64,000 bases of DNA from Panorpa germanica (Eukaryota > Arthropoda > Insecta > Mecoptera > Panorpidae): NCBI GenBank assembly GCA_963678705.1, contig OY783213.1, forward strand, positions 16,682,451 through 16,746,450. Direction: 5' to 3'. The notes beneath the pieces are model-generated. The model was given only the letters and a program-made list of their open reading frames with translations, did no database searches and was not told where the DNA came from. The position numbers and the translations under genes are program-made. Positions 26,001 through 38,567 of this stretch are shown here, piece by piece (the first letter of the stretch is position 1; each line of letters opens with the position of its first letter).

Positions 26001-27525
26001 AAGTATAATAGATATGAATTATGTACTATGTAATAACATAAAATAACAGAAAAATATTGGCAGAGTATCGCTCAAGGCTCTAAGAAACGGGCCTTGTCAG
26101 ATTGATTCTCCTCCCTCTCCAATCGAGTAAACATTACAATATAACAATTTTAAAAATTATTTCCAGGAATATTTTTGAAATATTGATTCGAAATATAGGG
26201 TGTTCCAACATGAATCAGCTGATTATATATTTTTCTAACCTTTAACGTTTGAGACATTGTAAAAATATTTATTTAAATATATTCTATGACCAATATGAGT
26301 CACAATGTCCAATGGCGCCACAGAGAAATTCGTATCTATTGTCTCGTTAAATATATCTGTCTTTTGAGTGAACAAGCTATTAATCTAAGCTTTTTTATTT
26401 ACAGAAAACTTTTTCTATTATTTTTGTAAAACTCCACTTTTTATAAATGATTTCTTACGCAAGTAGATTTTCATATCAACTTTGTAGTTTTTTGTTTTTT
26501 TTTTAAATAATGCGGCAGTCGTTTTGTGTGATATTTTTTACTATCTTATGAATAACCGGCTATACTACGGGTTGACAGGTTAGATAATGAATTCATGGAA
26601 TCATTTATTTCGGCGGAAAATTCAAAAAGTCACTGAATTATCAAACTGCCATCGTGTTTTAAAGTTCAACCTGGGGCGCTCTTAGATCCTGGCCTAGACT
26701 TTTACCTCCTTGCATTATGCAATAGGTGGAACGTTTATATAAACATTTGTACGGATACGTTGCTCGATTTAACATACATTTTGAAACAATAAACCAATTC
26801 TTGTTGACATTCTTGTTAGGTACACATAATTATTCTAATAATTACATTGTCTACTGGTTTCTACCCCCTTACCTCTCGGAATACCGGTAGCTATGCCCCT
26901 TCTGTAATTTATGATGCCAATGGCGTATAGTTTTGGCTTAATGAACTATGACTGGTTTCTGTTCGTGCGATGAAATTCGAGAAGATTAATTTCCATCATT
27001 AATAACGTTGACATTAAATTTTGAATTATTTTATTTTACTCTAAAGCTAACTACTACATCTACATGTTTTATTGAAAATTATTTGAATAATGTCCGTTCC
27101 TCAATGTCAACGTAAGTGACATTATAAATAGTAACGGTTGGGCGGGGCGGGGCGGAGCGGATCGGGGCAGCAATAATTCTCTCATTACGTTACTTTTTGT
27201 AACTAAAGTCGCTGTATTATTTGGGTACTACTAACACATAATCGGTTTTCCTTAGAAGTTTCGTTATTAGTGTTAGTGTCATTGCATCCGGGTCATGAAA
27301 TATAGTAATTATAGCACTGTTCATCGATTTTTCTAGGTCCTTTTTATTTTTTGTTGTAAATAGTTGGTTGCTAATAGACAAAACCAGGAAAATTACAGCA
27401 TTTTGTTTTCAAATGTGTTAAATATCATTGCCACTCACTGTTTTAATTTAAATTGTATAACATATGGTAATATGCGTGCACCATTTCTAATTTAGAGTTT
27501 AATTTACGTTTTCTTTAAAACTTTC
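23037..27525. other. A+T-rich DNA, no gene recognised
   Basis: Apart from the SINE-like relic, this contains a poly-T tract (about 23641-23655), G+C-richer unassigned patches at 24780-24960 and 25050-25210, and a GGCGG-rich run at 27139-27170. None has coding features I can support. Confidence 0.5.
24012..24095 (-). repeat. tRNA-derived SINE-like relic
   Basis: On the minus strand AGTTCGACTCC at about 24053 matches the tRNA B-box consensus GGTTCGANTCC at nearly every position. A TTAGCCAGACC segment some 35 bases upstream could be a decayed A box. The segment does not fold into an intact tRNA, so I read it as a weak, old SINE head. Confidence 0.3.
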
Positions 27526-27660
27526 CCGATACGATAGTACGCCAAGTCAAACTTGTGTACTGTAGGGTGTATTGGAGTTGTTTTGCAATAACATAATTTA
27601 AGTCTGAGACTGCTGATTGCATTCAAGGTTCGGATAGGTAAAGCGTTAAATACGCTTGCA
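27526..27660 (+). repeat. Dispersed repeat, copy 1 (pair with 41.9 kb)
   Basis: The first 78 bases match 41926-42000 at nearly 90 percent by eye, and a right block (GGTTCGGATAGGTAAAG) matches 42145-42162. In this copy the two blocks are about 25 bases apart; in the other about 145 apart. A 61-codon minus-strand frame over it is not convincing as a gene. Confidence 0.7.
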
Positions 27661-27970
27661 ATGTGTGACTTAAACTTTTCTACAGACAATGTTTACATAC
27701 TAAACAAACTACACTTTTGTACCTCACTGTACAAGAATTGTTTATCGTCATCTGTTTTCACATAGCTAGACACTGTTATCACATCTGTAATATATATTTT
27801 TTATTATATTAAAAAACTTTTCAAACTTAAAAAACAAACCACTCAATCATAATAATTCAAAAATAATACTTATATACGGACGGTATGCAAGCGTAAGTGC
27901 AAAAGTTCAAAATAATAAAAGTTTTAAAAAGAGTTTCCCCATCCGTTTCCTGAACGTTGGTTTTAACAAC

Positions 27971-28022
27971 GCCGAACAAGCGTAGAGCCGAACGGCGAAC
28001 GGTGAACGTCGAATGTCGAACA
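27971..28022 (+). repeat. Degenerate heptamer repeat (GCCGAAC type)
   Basis: GCCGAAC, GGCGAAC, GGTGAAC, GTCGAAT and GTCGAAC follow in register with one spacer. The composition is G+C-rich against A+T-rich surroundings. Confidence 0.7.
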
Positions 28023-31000
28023 GCCTACAGTCGTAGCAGTCCCGCGCTTTGACAGGAAGAACTGAAAGAAGCTACGAAGCTGGTGATATTGACTTTTGAT
28101 TCTTCAAAATAGTGTTACACATATAATAGCAAGAGAAAGTTTTCTTTAACAAATGTCAGCTTCAGTTTTGTATAAAACTTGAAACTTTTAAACGATTATA
28201 TTATGAAAAATATTCAATTAAAATTTAAATTTAATCTATTGCTGTATGAGTGAAAATTTAAAACTTACAACATGTACAAATAACTAGACAATTTGCGCAA
28301 TATTTTAAGGTTCCATACACATTCGAATATGTTGTACATAAGGCCATCATCAGTTAACATTTTTACCAAGTTTTACTTTTTGTTTTACTAAGAAATAATA
28401 AAACTAATCTTAAAAAACATATATTACAATATTTTCCTTCAATGTAAAAGTTAAATATTATTATTAAATCATTGAAAATTTGGATTTTAGCCTTAGCGTA
28501 TTTTTTATCAGCGAAAATTTTTAAAATAGGTGTCTCGCTAACTTAATTAATATATAAAATTTTAATAGTGTAAAAACGCTTATTTTTGTTGAATATGTTT
28601 AGAAGTATATGGATTAAAAGCTATAGGAGTTACGCAATTTTTTTTGGATTTTCTTTTGTTTATAACTCAAGAACCTTTCGGTAGAAAAATATACTATTAG
28701 TCTATGTCAATGCGTAAATAGTTTCCGCATAATAATTTACAATATAAATTGTAAATACCATAGCCGGCGAAATTTGTCTTGATAAATATCTTGGTAATGG
28801 CTGGACTACATAACCGGTAAACGGAGACGTCATATCTCATAAAATATTTGCACGCAGAAAGCGTACGGTGCACACAGAATAACAACTAGCATGAATGATT
28901 TAGCGAGAGACACGTATAATGCCGATTTCTCATGCAAACTTGTATTGTTTCTAACGGAAATCTATAAACGTACAAAATAGATCGTTGGTTCTCTTGGTAT
29001 AAAGCGTACATACTCATAATAAGTATATTTAATAACAAAAAAAGAACTGTAATTTTTGGAAGACATGAGAACATTAAGTAAATGCAACCAGCTTGCTAAA
29101 TAAATATAAAATTACTATGTTCGAGGTACCGTGACTTGCGTAACTCAAGATTTTAAACAAAAACAAAAAACAACAAGATTAACAAATATACCCTTTGCTT
29201 ACTTATGTTTATATACCAAGTGAACTGAAAATAAATACATGCTATTGCATTATTTTCCTATTTTCCAATACATTACGCCCCAGGAATATAAGTATTTTCC
29301 ATTATTTCTGGTTTACAATAAAACTGTTATCGTATTTTCTCCACTGTGCGGCAGTCGGCACTTTATTCAAGTGTACGACAAGTATACTCAGTAAAATATA
29401 TTATTTAATTAGTTCAAATATCTAATACATGTACAAATACATACAAATTTCTAGCTACAAATACATGAATTGTTCATAATTTATTCAATTAAACATAGAA
29501 TACATAATTTCTGACGACTAAATTGAAAAGGTAAACTGTTTTAAACTTTCGTAATATAACCTCAAATATTTAATTATAGAGTTTGTCGTTAGATGGCAAC
29601 GCTACTGCTCCCAACATGTTTTATGTTGTGCATTGAATGTATAAACGATTTCCTTTGTTTCTATATCCGTTCTATTATATACTAGACGGTGTATTGATTG
29701 AAGTTTACAAGGTAATTGTTTTTACAACAGTTCATTCCTATTTTTAAGTATAATTACATTGTTGCTTAGACAATTAATGATTCTATTCCAAAGCTGTAAT
29801 TCGATTGCTCGTACATAATTCCAAGGAACTAAACAGCTACACATTTTGTGTTTCTTTTTTGTGCAGTTCTAGCTTCAACCGTATAAAAGACGTTCTTTTG
29901 TTCTTGTATTGTTCTGGAACCCTTATTTATTGTAGAAGTAAACTCCTGAATACCTCAGGATCTTAACTAAGCATTTAAGCAGACCTCGTGGCATGGGTTG
30001 TATTTTGAACAAAACAAACTTAATGACTGGTCAGAAATTGTACAAGCAATGTATGATAAAGGTTGCTTTTACGTTGTTTTACGGTTCTACTATCCATCTC
30101 CAGGATGTGTTCGAGGATATACTTTATGTTGGTTAGTTTGTATTTGAAGCCAGATCGTCCAGTCTGGTCTATAACACACACACACACGGGATTGCCTTTG
30201 TTTTTTTTTTGTTGTTGTCAATGGAGCTGCTGTATCAAATGGCATATTATATTGGAAATAGGAAGCTAAAGGGTCGCTCCAATTGCAATAGCAAAAAAAT
30301 GTGGTGAAACGAATGGCTGCTGGTCAAACTCAGTTCATTGAATTATAATGGTGAAATGTACAACGTTGACAAATAGGGAACTGATGAGTTTATATCCATG
30401 GACATTAAACTGTTTTATATTTTACCATATGCTATGTTTATATGCATCCGTAGAAACTTTGACTTTGAAGATACGGTATCATTTCAAGAAGCGTAAATTT
30501 GTCAAAGCTATCCTTTGCAAAACTCGAAATCCAGTTGATGAGCGAATGTCTTATTTACACCAGGCTGTGTTTTCCCCTAGCTCAGCAGCAGATTTACACA
30601 TTTGCCGCCAGTAGGCCTATCGACTCTACCATGTACCAGTTCCTAGATTATTTTTACAATCCAACGATTTAGTTAAGATTGCACAAGAAATAGTTTTTGG
30701 GTACATTTCTGAGCTAATAAAAGCTTCCTGATTCAGTTCAGTTAGACACACTGATAGACTGTGATTCAATCGTGTAAAAGAACCAAGGAATTCTGTAATA
30801 CGCAAAATATCTTTTACGACAATTTACCTTCCAATCACAGCTTTATACATATGTATATATTATGTATATATATTTATTTATATACGTACCGGAAGTCGTG
30901 TCATGTAACGTTTTCCATCTACCATATTCCACCGGTTAATTAACGAAATTAAAATATCGCAAGTGTTTCATGGTATGTATACAATACTTTAATGTAAATT

Positions 31001-31053
31001 TTCTAAAGTAAATTACAATTTATACATTTTTCCTCTCATTAAAAACGAATTAC
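28023..31053. other. A+T-rich DNA without a recognised gene
   Basis: No gene, RNA or transposon end is recognised. A short (AC)n run lies at 30175-30187. Confidence 0.5.
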
Positions 31054-31156
31054 CTCCGTAGCTCCGTAGTCCGTAGTCCGTAGGCCGTAGACCGTTCACC
31101 GTAGACCATAGTGTTACCGTTATCGGTGTTTCGTTATCCGTTATCCGTTATCCGTG
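31054..31156 (+). repeat. Degenerate heptamer repeat (CCGTAGN / GTTATCC)
   Basis: Units of the type TCCGTAG, GCCGTAG, ACCGTTC and ACCGTAG repeat with 7-base spacing, then change to GTTATCC repeated three times. It is a minisatellite-like tract of about 100 bases. Confidence 0.8.
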
Positions 31157-34100
31157 TCGGGTCTGAGACCGAGTGTCGCACGGCAAATGTCACAATACAC
31201 ATTCAAATTAATTAAACATACGTGTGTGTGTATGTGTGTAATTTATAACGAATACGAATCAGCTGATAACACTGACACATTTATTATCAACTTCAAAAGA
31301 TACATGTTAATTATTACAACCCGCACTAATGAATTCAGAACGAAATAAAATTAATTTCACTTGAGACTTCAGAAGCAATATGGTGTCGTTCCGTCTCATG
31401 GTCTTCGTTTACGAGTTCATAAATATAAAAGAGCCTGATAAAGGTGTGGGATACGTCACAGATCTACAGATACGACCGGCATTACTCACTCATTAACTTC
31501 AAAGAAATTACTATACGTATGTATGTTCTGCTTGTGAAGAAAGTGGTCTTTACTTCTTTTTAATTAATGCATTTGTCAAACAACCAATTTATTTTCACAA
31601 TAGATATTAACAACAAACTATATCCATGCCAGTTGTATCAATGTGTTTTATATGAAATGATACTAAGTCTAGCACTCTTGTTGAAATACCTTAGTCTTCC
31701 AAACTTGTCTTCCTTTTTATCACACATCCTTTCACAATTCAATACACCACTGTATCAAACAAATCTGTAATTCATATACGTCCGTATTCATGATGGTCCA
31801 TATAAAAGTACCGTCCTACGTTCTACACGCAGTCGTATATTTCTAGTTTGTGATTTTCTTTTGTGGAATTCAAGAAACAAATCCATATTATAAATTAGTA
31901 AATACTTATACTAAAAAAATGGCCTAACAAATTGGTTTAAAAGAATATGAATATGGAAAATGCAATTAGCAAGTAACACTTAGTTATAAGTTAAATCAAA
32001 TATTACAAACACTTGATTTAATGATATTAGGTGTCAACGTCTCATATATTTATTATCTAATTTCCGCAAGTTTTGACATCCTCCTTGCGATTGTTTGACA
32101 ATATATCGTCACTCAAACAAATTATTACATTATAATTACTTAAAATTATATGTTAACTAGTGGCGCTCCGTTCCTATAAATGCGGTTTAATTCTAAATTA
32201 ACTTCCCTGATTCTCGCAAGTTACGTACTGCATGAGACTCTTCGCTGGAATTATCTTGAATGATTAATAACACTTGATTTGAAATAAACTGAATCTAGAA
32301 CACGGAATTTCAAATAAAACAATACGTAGTGCTTGATTGTTGCTGTGTTCCGCCAGGTAATGAAATTATGGTATAATCATGTATCCTTCACGCTGTATTT
32401 ACCTCCTTCTGGTTCTCCTACCCCTCACCATTAGTTAAATAACGATTACATAATATAATTACGCCTTGTGATGTTCCTATTACGTAATTATCCAATGCTT
32501 ATTATAATTTAATTAATTACATTTCAAAGATATTCTAATTTTGATTTATTTATGTACCTTTTTTACCTGTGCAGAAAAGTTAACAACCAGATTCTTCAAA
32601 CTAAGTTTCATTAACTTCCATCTTATCTAGTAATATACTCATATCTCGAAACCGCGACACTTTGCGTCATAGCATGTACTATAGAATGTTTACTTCGACC
32701 TCAGGTATTATTTCTTTAAAGATTAATTGCTAGAGTATTGAAGTTCTTAAAAAATATATTAACATTTCGGTTTTATTAACATATGTGTATGTATTTCTTG
32801 CTTCTTTTTAGGTATTTCCACGTAACAACATACTCATTTGTAATATTGTTTTTACATTTACGATTATTGTGACTAAAATTTGAATGAACCAATACACACA
32901 TTACTTTGGATCCAGCGATCCATACGGGCTATGTTTTAATCTGAACCTGTAAGGTTTTAATAATAAATACAATGCTTTATGAAGTATTATAATAATTTCA
33001 AAATATATTGCCATATATATACTGATAGTATTTAAAGGACTACGTACTAATCCCTAGGATCAATAAAAGTGCCCCAGGAGATTTTCTCGTAATACATACT
33101 AGGTACTGACACGGTATTACCTGATTACAAAATAATAATATCAACAACACAGTGGATGCGCTGTCATGTTTAATTCACTACTATTTGTCAAGTATTGATT
33201 TGCAGTATTGGAATTTTTACTACGTAATTTTGACCTAAAAGTTTATTTATTCGAACTATAATATTCAGTACCTAAAAGAACTCGCCTTTACTCTAGAACA
33301 GATAAATAGATCGCTATGTTTTTATATTTTATTGGAAATTAATTACACTTAAATTTAATAACTAATCTAGATAACACATAAAACCTAATTCTAAACAAAT
33401 ATCATTAAACAAATAAGTCCAATCGTTATGTATAGGCAAAGCCAATTTTAGTCTGATCCTCATAAACCCTGGTATTTCTAATTACGGTTTAATATTTGTT
33501 TAAATCATTTAAAATACTATGTAGTTATATTACCTAATAAATAAATGAGAAATCTTTAAACTAACATCGATTTACATTTACAGAACGAATTGCAAGAAAG
33601 CTTAGTTCATTACACCAAAGAATAATTATAATATTATTAGAACTTATAACTAATTAACTAACTGTCATCATTTTACATACGCATACCATTTCGCGTTCAA
33701 TTATTGCAAATATTTCGGGTTGGAAATAATATCTATAGTTATAAGACATGTCTAGTACCCGATTAAAATATTTTGGACCCCTTGGTAGAACCTCCTACAG
33801 CCCATAGCCCAATCCGACTCTGCTTGCACTTTATTAGTAGTATATTCCATAAACTACATATAAAATATCCAATGTTGATGAAGGTAATGTAATCAAATCT
33901 AAAAAACAAAATGATTCCCCTATAAAAACAAAGTGCACCATACAATTGTATTACACAACACTAATACATAGTTCGTAGAGTCATCTATTGGTTATTTTTT
34001 TTAATAAATTAAAAGTAATAAAATAAAACCGTTCTCTTGGTTTTAATAAATTAACTTTTTCAATACATTACATAACTCATACCTGCAATGTAATTGTACT

Positions 34101-34790
34101 CGTTCACGTAAAGTAAATCGAAACACCTTTTCTCCCTTTTAAATAATTCCCTTACCCCTTACCCTGTGAGCAATCACTCAATCATTTTAAGTAGAGACCA
34201 CGAGTAAGAACTTTGCCAGGCCTCTAAGGAATGGAACTTAAATTACATGTGTGAAAGTAAGTCGAAACTATGAAATCAACTGGAACTAACTAGTAAAGAC
34301 ACGGAGAGGGTCGATGGGGAGAGAGGAGAGGTGGTGTGATAAGGGTGTCTGCTGTAATTCATGGTGTGCCCGATTATAAGATAGGAACACAAATAACTAG
34401 CCTTCTAACTATACCTTCTTATTATCGACACTGATAGCTTATATCATTATTTAGAAAGAAATGGATCAATTATTTGACCGTGTTTTATTATACTTTAATG
34501 TTTTTTTATCTAATATTAGTACTAATGTGATCGGGTATTGTATGCTATTATATCTGTATGAGTATGTAGGTAAATATATTCCACGGCCTGACAGACATAT
34601 CAATTTGATATAGTATTCCACCACTAAAGGCATTAGTAATTATAGTCAAAAATATTACTCGTATTTAGTAGCAGAGTAACAGCGCAGGTTCTATCTCATA
34701 GGTTATACACGTTTCAGAAACATTTAGGGGGCGTTCAGATGTGGTTAGAAGACTTTAGAACTTCTAAATAAAAAATTGTATCTTTGAAAG
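31157..34790. other. A+T-rich DNA without a recognised gene
   Basis: I see no gene, RNA or well-defined repeat. Confidence 0.5.
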
Positions 34791-35130
34791 TATTTTTTTT
34801 TTAGAATTATGTTATTTTATTTTATATCAGTAAGGAACTCGAGCACTTTTAGAATTTCTTCTGGATTGTCTGAAAGCATGTCCTTTAGTTCACCAATGAT
34901 GTTGTGTTTTGTTCGTTGAGTTTGATATTGTGGGCAGGTTACTAGTAGATGATGGACTGTTATTTGCGTCTGACAGTTGCTGCACTGCGGAGTTGTTGTT
35001 TTACTCATTAAATTTTGATGCGTCAACCTCGTATGTCCTTTTTTGACTTTTTCAAATTGTCTGTTGCTCTGATAAGAAGTTTCCCACGTTTTGTATTTTC
35101 CTTAATCAATCTCAATTTATTGCTACTTAT
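34791..35130 (-). mobile_element. Jockey-type LINE ORF2 3' fragment, copy 1
   Basis: The minus strand encodes the C-terminal end of a Jockey-clade non-LTR retrotransposon ORF2. The order is KTWETSYQSNRQFEKV, GHTRLTHQNLM and then the Cys/His motif CSNCQTQITVHHLLVTC (C-x2-C-x7-H-x4-C), ending at a stop near 34820. A further upstream piece (KLRLIKEN) lies in another frame, so one frameshift is present near 35090. An A-rich tail (the T-rich run at 34791-34802 on the plus strand) follows the stop. The copy is 5'-truncated and inactive, but better preserved than its relative at 22727. No target duplication was identified. Confidence 0.88.
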
Positions 35131-37808
35131 TTGTGTCCATTAAGTATTTTAATTATTACAATAAGGGTCTTATTTATGAAAGAGTATAACAATGTGTATT
35201 ATCGTACAACCATCTTTTCCTAAAAATCGGAACAGTGACTTTAATAATAAACATTATATTTCATTTTAACACTGTTGTCATCTATATCTAACTTTATAAC
35301 CATGAAGTAATGTTTCACCTTAATCTGTTTCATTCTACAAGTGCACCTCCTTGCGTCCTCTTCCAGGCATCCATGGAATCTGGTAGAACATAATTTAAAT
35401 AGAAATATCCTTTACATTTGTATACTCTCTCTAAATTATTCAGACATGTGATACACTCGTAATAAATTTCAGCGGACCGTACTTTGGAAATCGATGTTTT
35501 ACAATTTGGGTAATCTCAACAAACAGCTGCGATAGATTTACACGATCAGTGCGTTACATTATTCATCCCAAGTGGATTAGCTCAACATCTTTTATATACA
35601 GATTCTTGCCCAAATCTTAGCTGAATAATAAATTATATTTAAAGTTAGGATATATATATAGGATGGATCACATGACTACATCTGCATAAAAAGTTACGAG
35701 GGAATGTTCAATCGAATCAGAAATATTACATGGAAATTCTATGTCAGTGCAATCAAGGGAGCTAGTGAATACTACATGTGATAAGCTGTATGTATAATAA
35801 GGTGTTTTTATTCTGGAATAAGTGGTGGAAAGATTTTAAATTTAGCGTTAATGCAAAATTTTTAAATATTTCGATTTTATGTAATACTGTATAAACTAGG
35901 ATCAATTTGGGTCAAGAATAGTCTCATTTAAGATTACAAGAAGACTTAAAAATATTAATATCTTTTTGTGATCAATACTTTTCTAAAAACAGATACACGA
36001 GTAAGATGTATTTGTTATTTCCGGTCTTTTCATGAATTTTACGCGAAACATGATTATGTATTTATATACATAACTTGTTTTTGTACAAATATTCTCTTAT
36101 TTATCTCATTTTGCGTTTGCTTCGCCGATGTTGTGAAGAAAATATTCTAATACATAATATACGTATAGTAATATCCGAATACAGGTTAGATTTGAATATT
36201 TAAAATGCGAAAATAAAATTGACTTAGTCCTGTGGCTGACAGCTGTCACACAAGTTGGAAAGAACATGAGTTTGAGCCCCAACGGGTATAAATGTACCGT
36301 GGGACGTTTACAGTTTACAGTTCAAGATTAGAATAATTCAGTTATATTAAAAATTGAAGAAGAAGATTAGGTCGTAATGAACAGTTCACAATTATTAATA
36401 TCGTAGTTAGTCATGGAAATCCGTCATCGGTCCCAGTAGTGTTGACATAACGTAGGCTCCCAAAAATTCAATTAAGTTATTACTAGATATAATTAATTTT
36501 GCGTAGGAACTAAGAAAATGCACCGATTTGAACGTCGGTGAAGAACGCAGTCGATTCGGACTAGTGGTGAAAATCGAAATTAATTCGGTGTTAAATCGAA
36601 CTGTAAATTACACGACTAATCAGCATATTTAAACCAGTATGCACATGACGTTAGATTAAAAGAGTATCTAGTAGCTTAAATATTACTAAATAATTTACAA
36701 ATGTATCAATTTGTGACTTATATTCTTAGAGCATACATATATATGGAGAGAGAATGCTGGACCTGAAAGTGTTCAAAATGTGTGCGAGAGAGAAAGGTAT
36801 ATGTTCTTTTTGGTTCTCTATGCTTCTCTAATTATTAATCTTTTCGAAAAATTGTTTTAATTTAATTCTGCAATCCGATTTAACTGTGTGAGCTTTTGTA
36901 CATCGTTTTCATAGCTTGTAAAAATATTATGTTTAGTGAAGAGAGAAATTACGTAAATAATACAAACTATATACATACTCATACTAATAAAATCCGTTAT
37001 ACGACTATATCACTTCATAACATCGATTATACAAACATTTATACAATCTCTAGTATTTTTTAAGCAGTGAAATTCCATTGCATTCCACCCTCGGATTACC
37101 TACTGTTCTCAATAAATTTCTCCCCTTCTCCTACCATTTTCCTCCCCATTTTCTGTGCAGGATACACACTAGAGCAATAGCGGTGTTACGTGTAACTCAT
37201 ACACTTTTCAATTCCACAAGCACTTCGCGTGATTATACGATATAATACAACTACATACGACTATATGAGGTGGTGCGGTGCATTTATGAATAGCTATTTA
37301 CATTTTACACTAAATCAATCTCGTTTTGTAACCATTTTAAATTTACCGCCATTAATGTAATTATGACAGTCATTTTTGTCGCTTTCCTAACTGAAGGAAC
37401 CAAATTTATAATCATACTATCATTTCAAATACTTTTTCTACCCTTTTCCCTTGTATAAATTGGTCTAAAAGAGATGCATGAAATTACATACTAAAACATC
37501 AAATACTATAAAGTTTTGATATTATAAATGTGATAAACAAGAATAAATAAAACTATTGCTTATTATTATAAATTATTATTGACCTCAATTTCATACTGTG
37601 ACGACAAAGATTAAGTAGCTAAAGTGACCAACAATACAATCTCTAAATATACAATAGTTCTAATTCCCACCGTTTGGCGGCGTAGTAGGTGTTCAACACA
37701 TAATCCTTCACTCTAGCACCCAACATACAAATTGTCCAAGTGTTCAGCATATTGTAATTAGCAAAATATGTAATAACAGAAGCATAATGTATGTGTGACG
37801 CAGGGTTT
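35131..37808. other. A+T-rich DNA, no gene recognised
   Basis: Apart from the SINE-like relic I see no supported feature. Confidence 0.5.
36226..36300 (+). repeat. tRNA-derived SINE-like relic
   Basis: TCCTGTGGCTGAC resembles a degenerate A box and GAGTTTGAGCCCC, about 40 bases on, resembles a B box (GGTTCGANNCC). The spacing suits a tRNA-related RNA polymerase III head. No tail or target duplication was found and no intact cloverleaf is visible, so this is an old, uncertain SINE fragment. Confidence 0.4.
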
Positions 37809-37846
37809 AGGGCTCTGGGCGTAGGGCGTGGGGCGCAAGGCGCAAG
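37809..37846 (+). repeat. Degenerate heptamer repeat (GGGCGYA type)
   Basis: GGGCTCT, GGGCGTA, GGGCGTG, GGGCGCA and AGGCGCA run in 7-base register. An 88-codon minus-strand frame across it is a chance frame through this repeat. Confidence 0.75.
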
Positions 37847-38493
37847 GTTCCCGGAACAGGTGTAGTATGTGGTTGTGATGACGCGAGTTATGTTAAATTT
37901 GTCCTTCACATAAATACACGCACTTCAAAGGGCGTTGGTAAATTGTTTGGAACATGAAAGCTTCAAAGTACATGGTATTAGCATATCCTACTCATAGAGG
38001 GAACTGGGTAACGTGTTGCGTTGCTTGTTGTTCAATTTTACACCTAAATAATAATATGTAGTTGAAGCAACCACCACGCGGCGCGGCATGTGCTGGCGTA
38101 AAGAACAATCAACCATTGTGTGACAAAAACAAAAATCATTACGTTAAAAAATGTTTTGTAGTAATTAAAAAAGCACAGAGGGACCACCGCATCGCGGATA
38201 ATTAAAACTCAATTTACGGAAAGAAATTTATAATTAAAAGTTCCAAATTATATGTTGCGTTTTAAACATTACAAAATTACAAAATAACTTGAATTTTTTT
38301 TAGAATTTCTGAATAAAAAATACTAAAGGAAATATTAAAACAAATTATTTATGTGATGTATAATGTCCTGTACAGCTGACGTTGTGTGCTGCTAAAACAA
38401 AAATGCAGATTTTATATAAGAGACAGGGGGAAGCTAAATTGCACAGTAAATTTGTCAAACTTTTGTAAATGTAACAAAATTATGTTAAACATC

Positions 38494-38567
38494 GGTATGT
38501 AATAAAACGAAATGTTAGGTAAAATATATTACGTAAAATAATACATGAATTTATGTTTTGTATTTAG
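38494..38567 (-). repeat. ACACAAAAC-family dispersed repeat, copy B
   Basis: Read on the minus strand, this segment follows the 17975 and 53267 copies block by block: CTAAATACAAAACATAAATT, CATGTATTATTTTACG and ATTTCGTTTTATTACATACC. It shows that the family occurs in both orientations. Confidence 0.55.
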
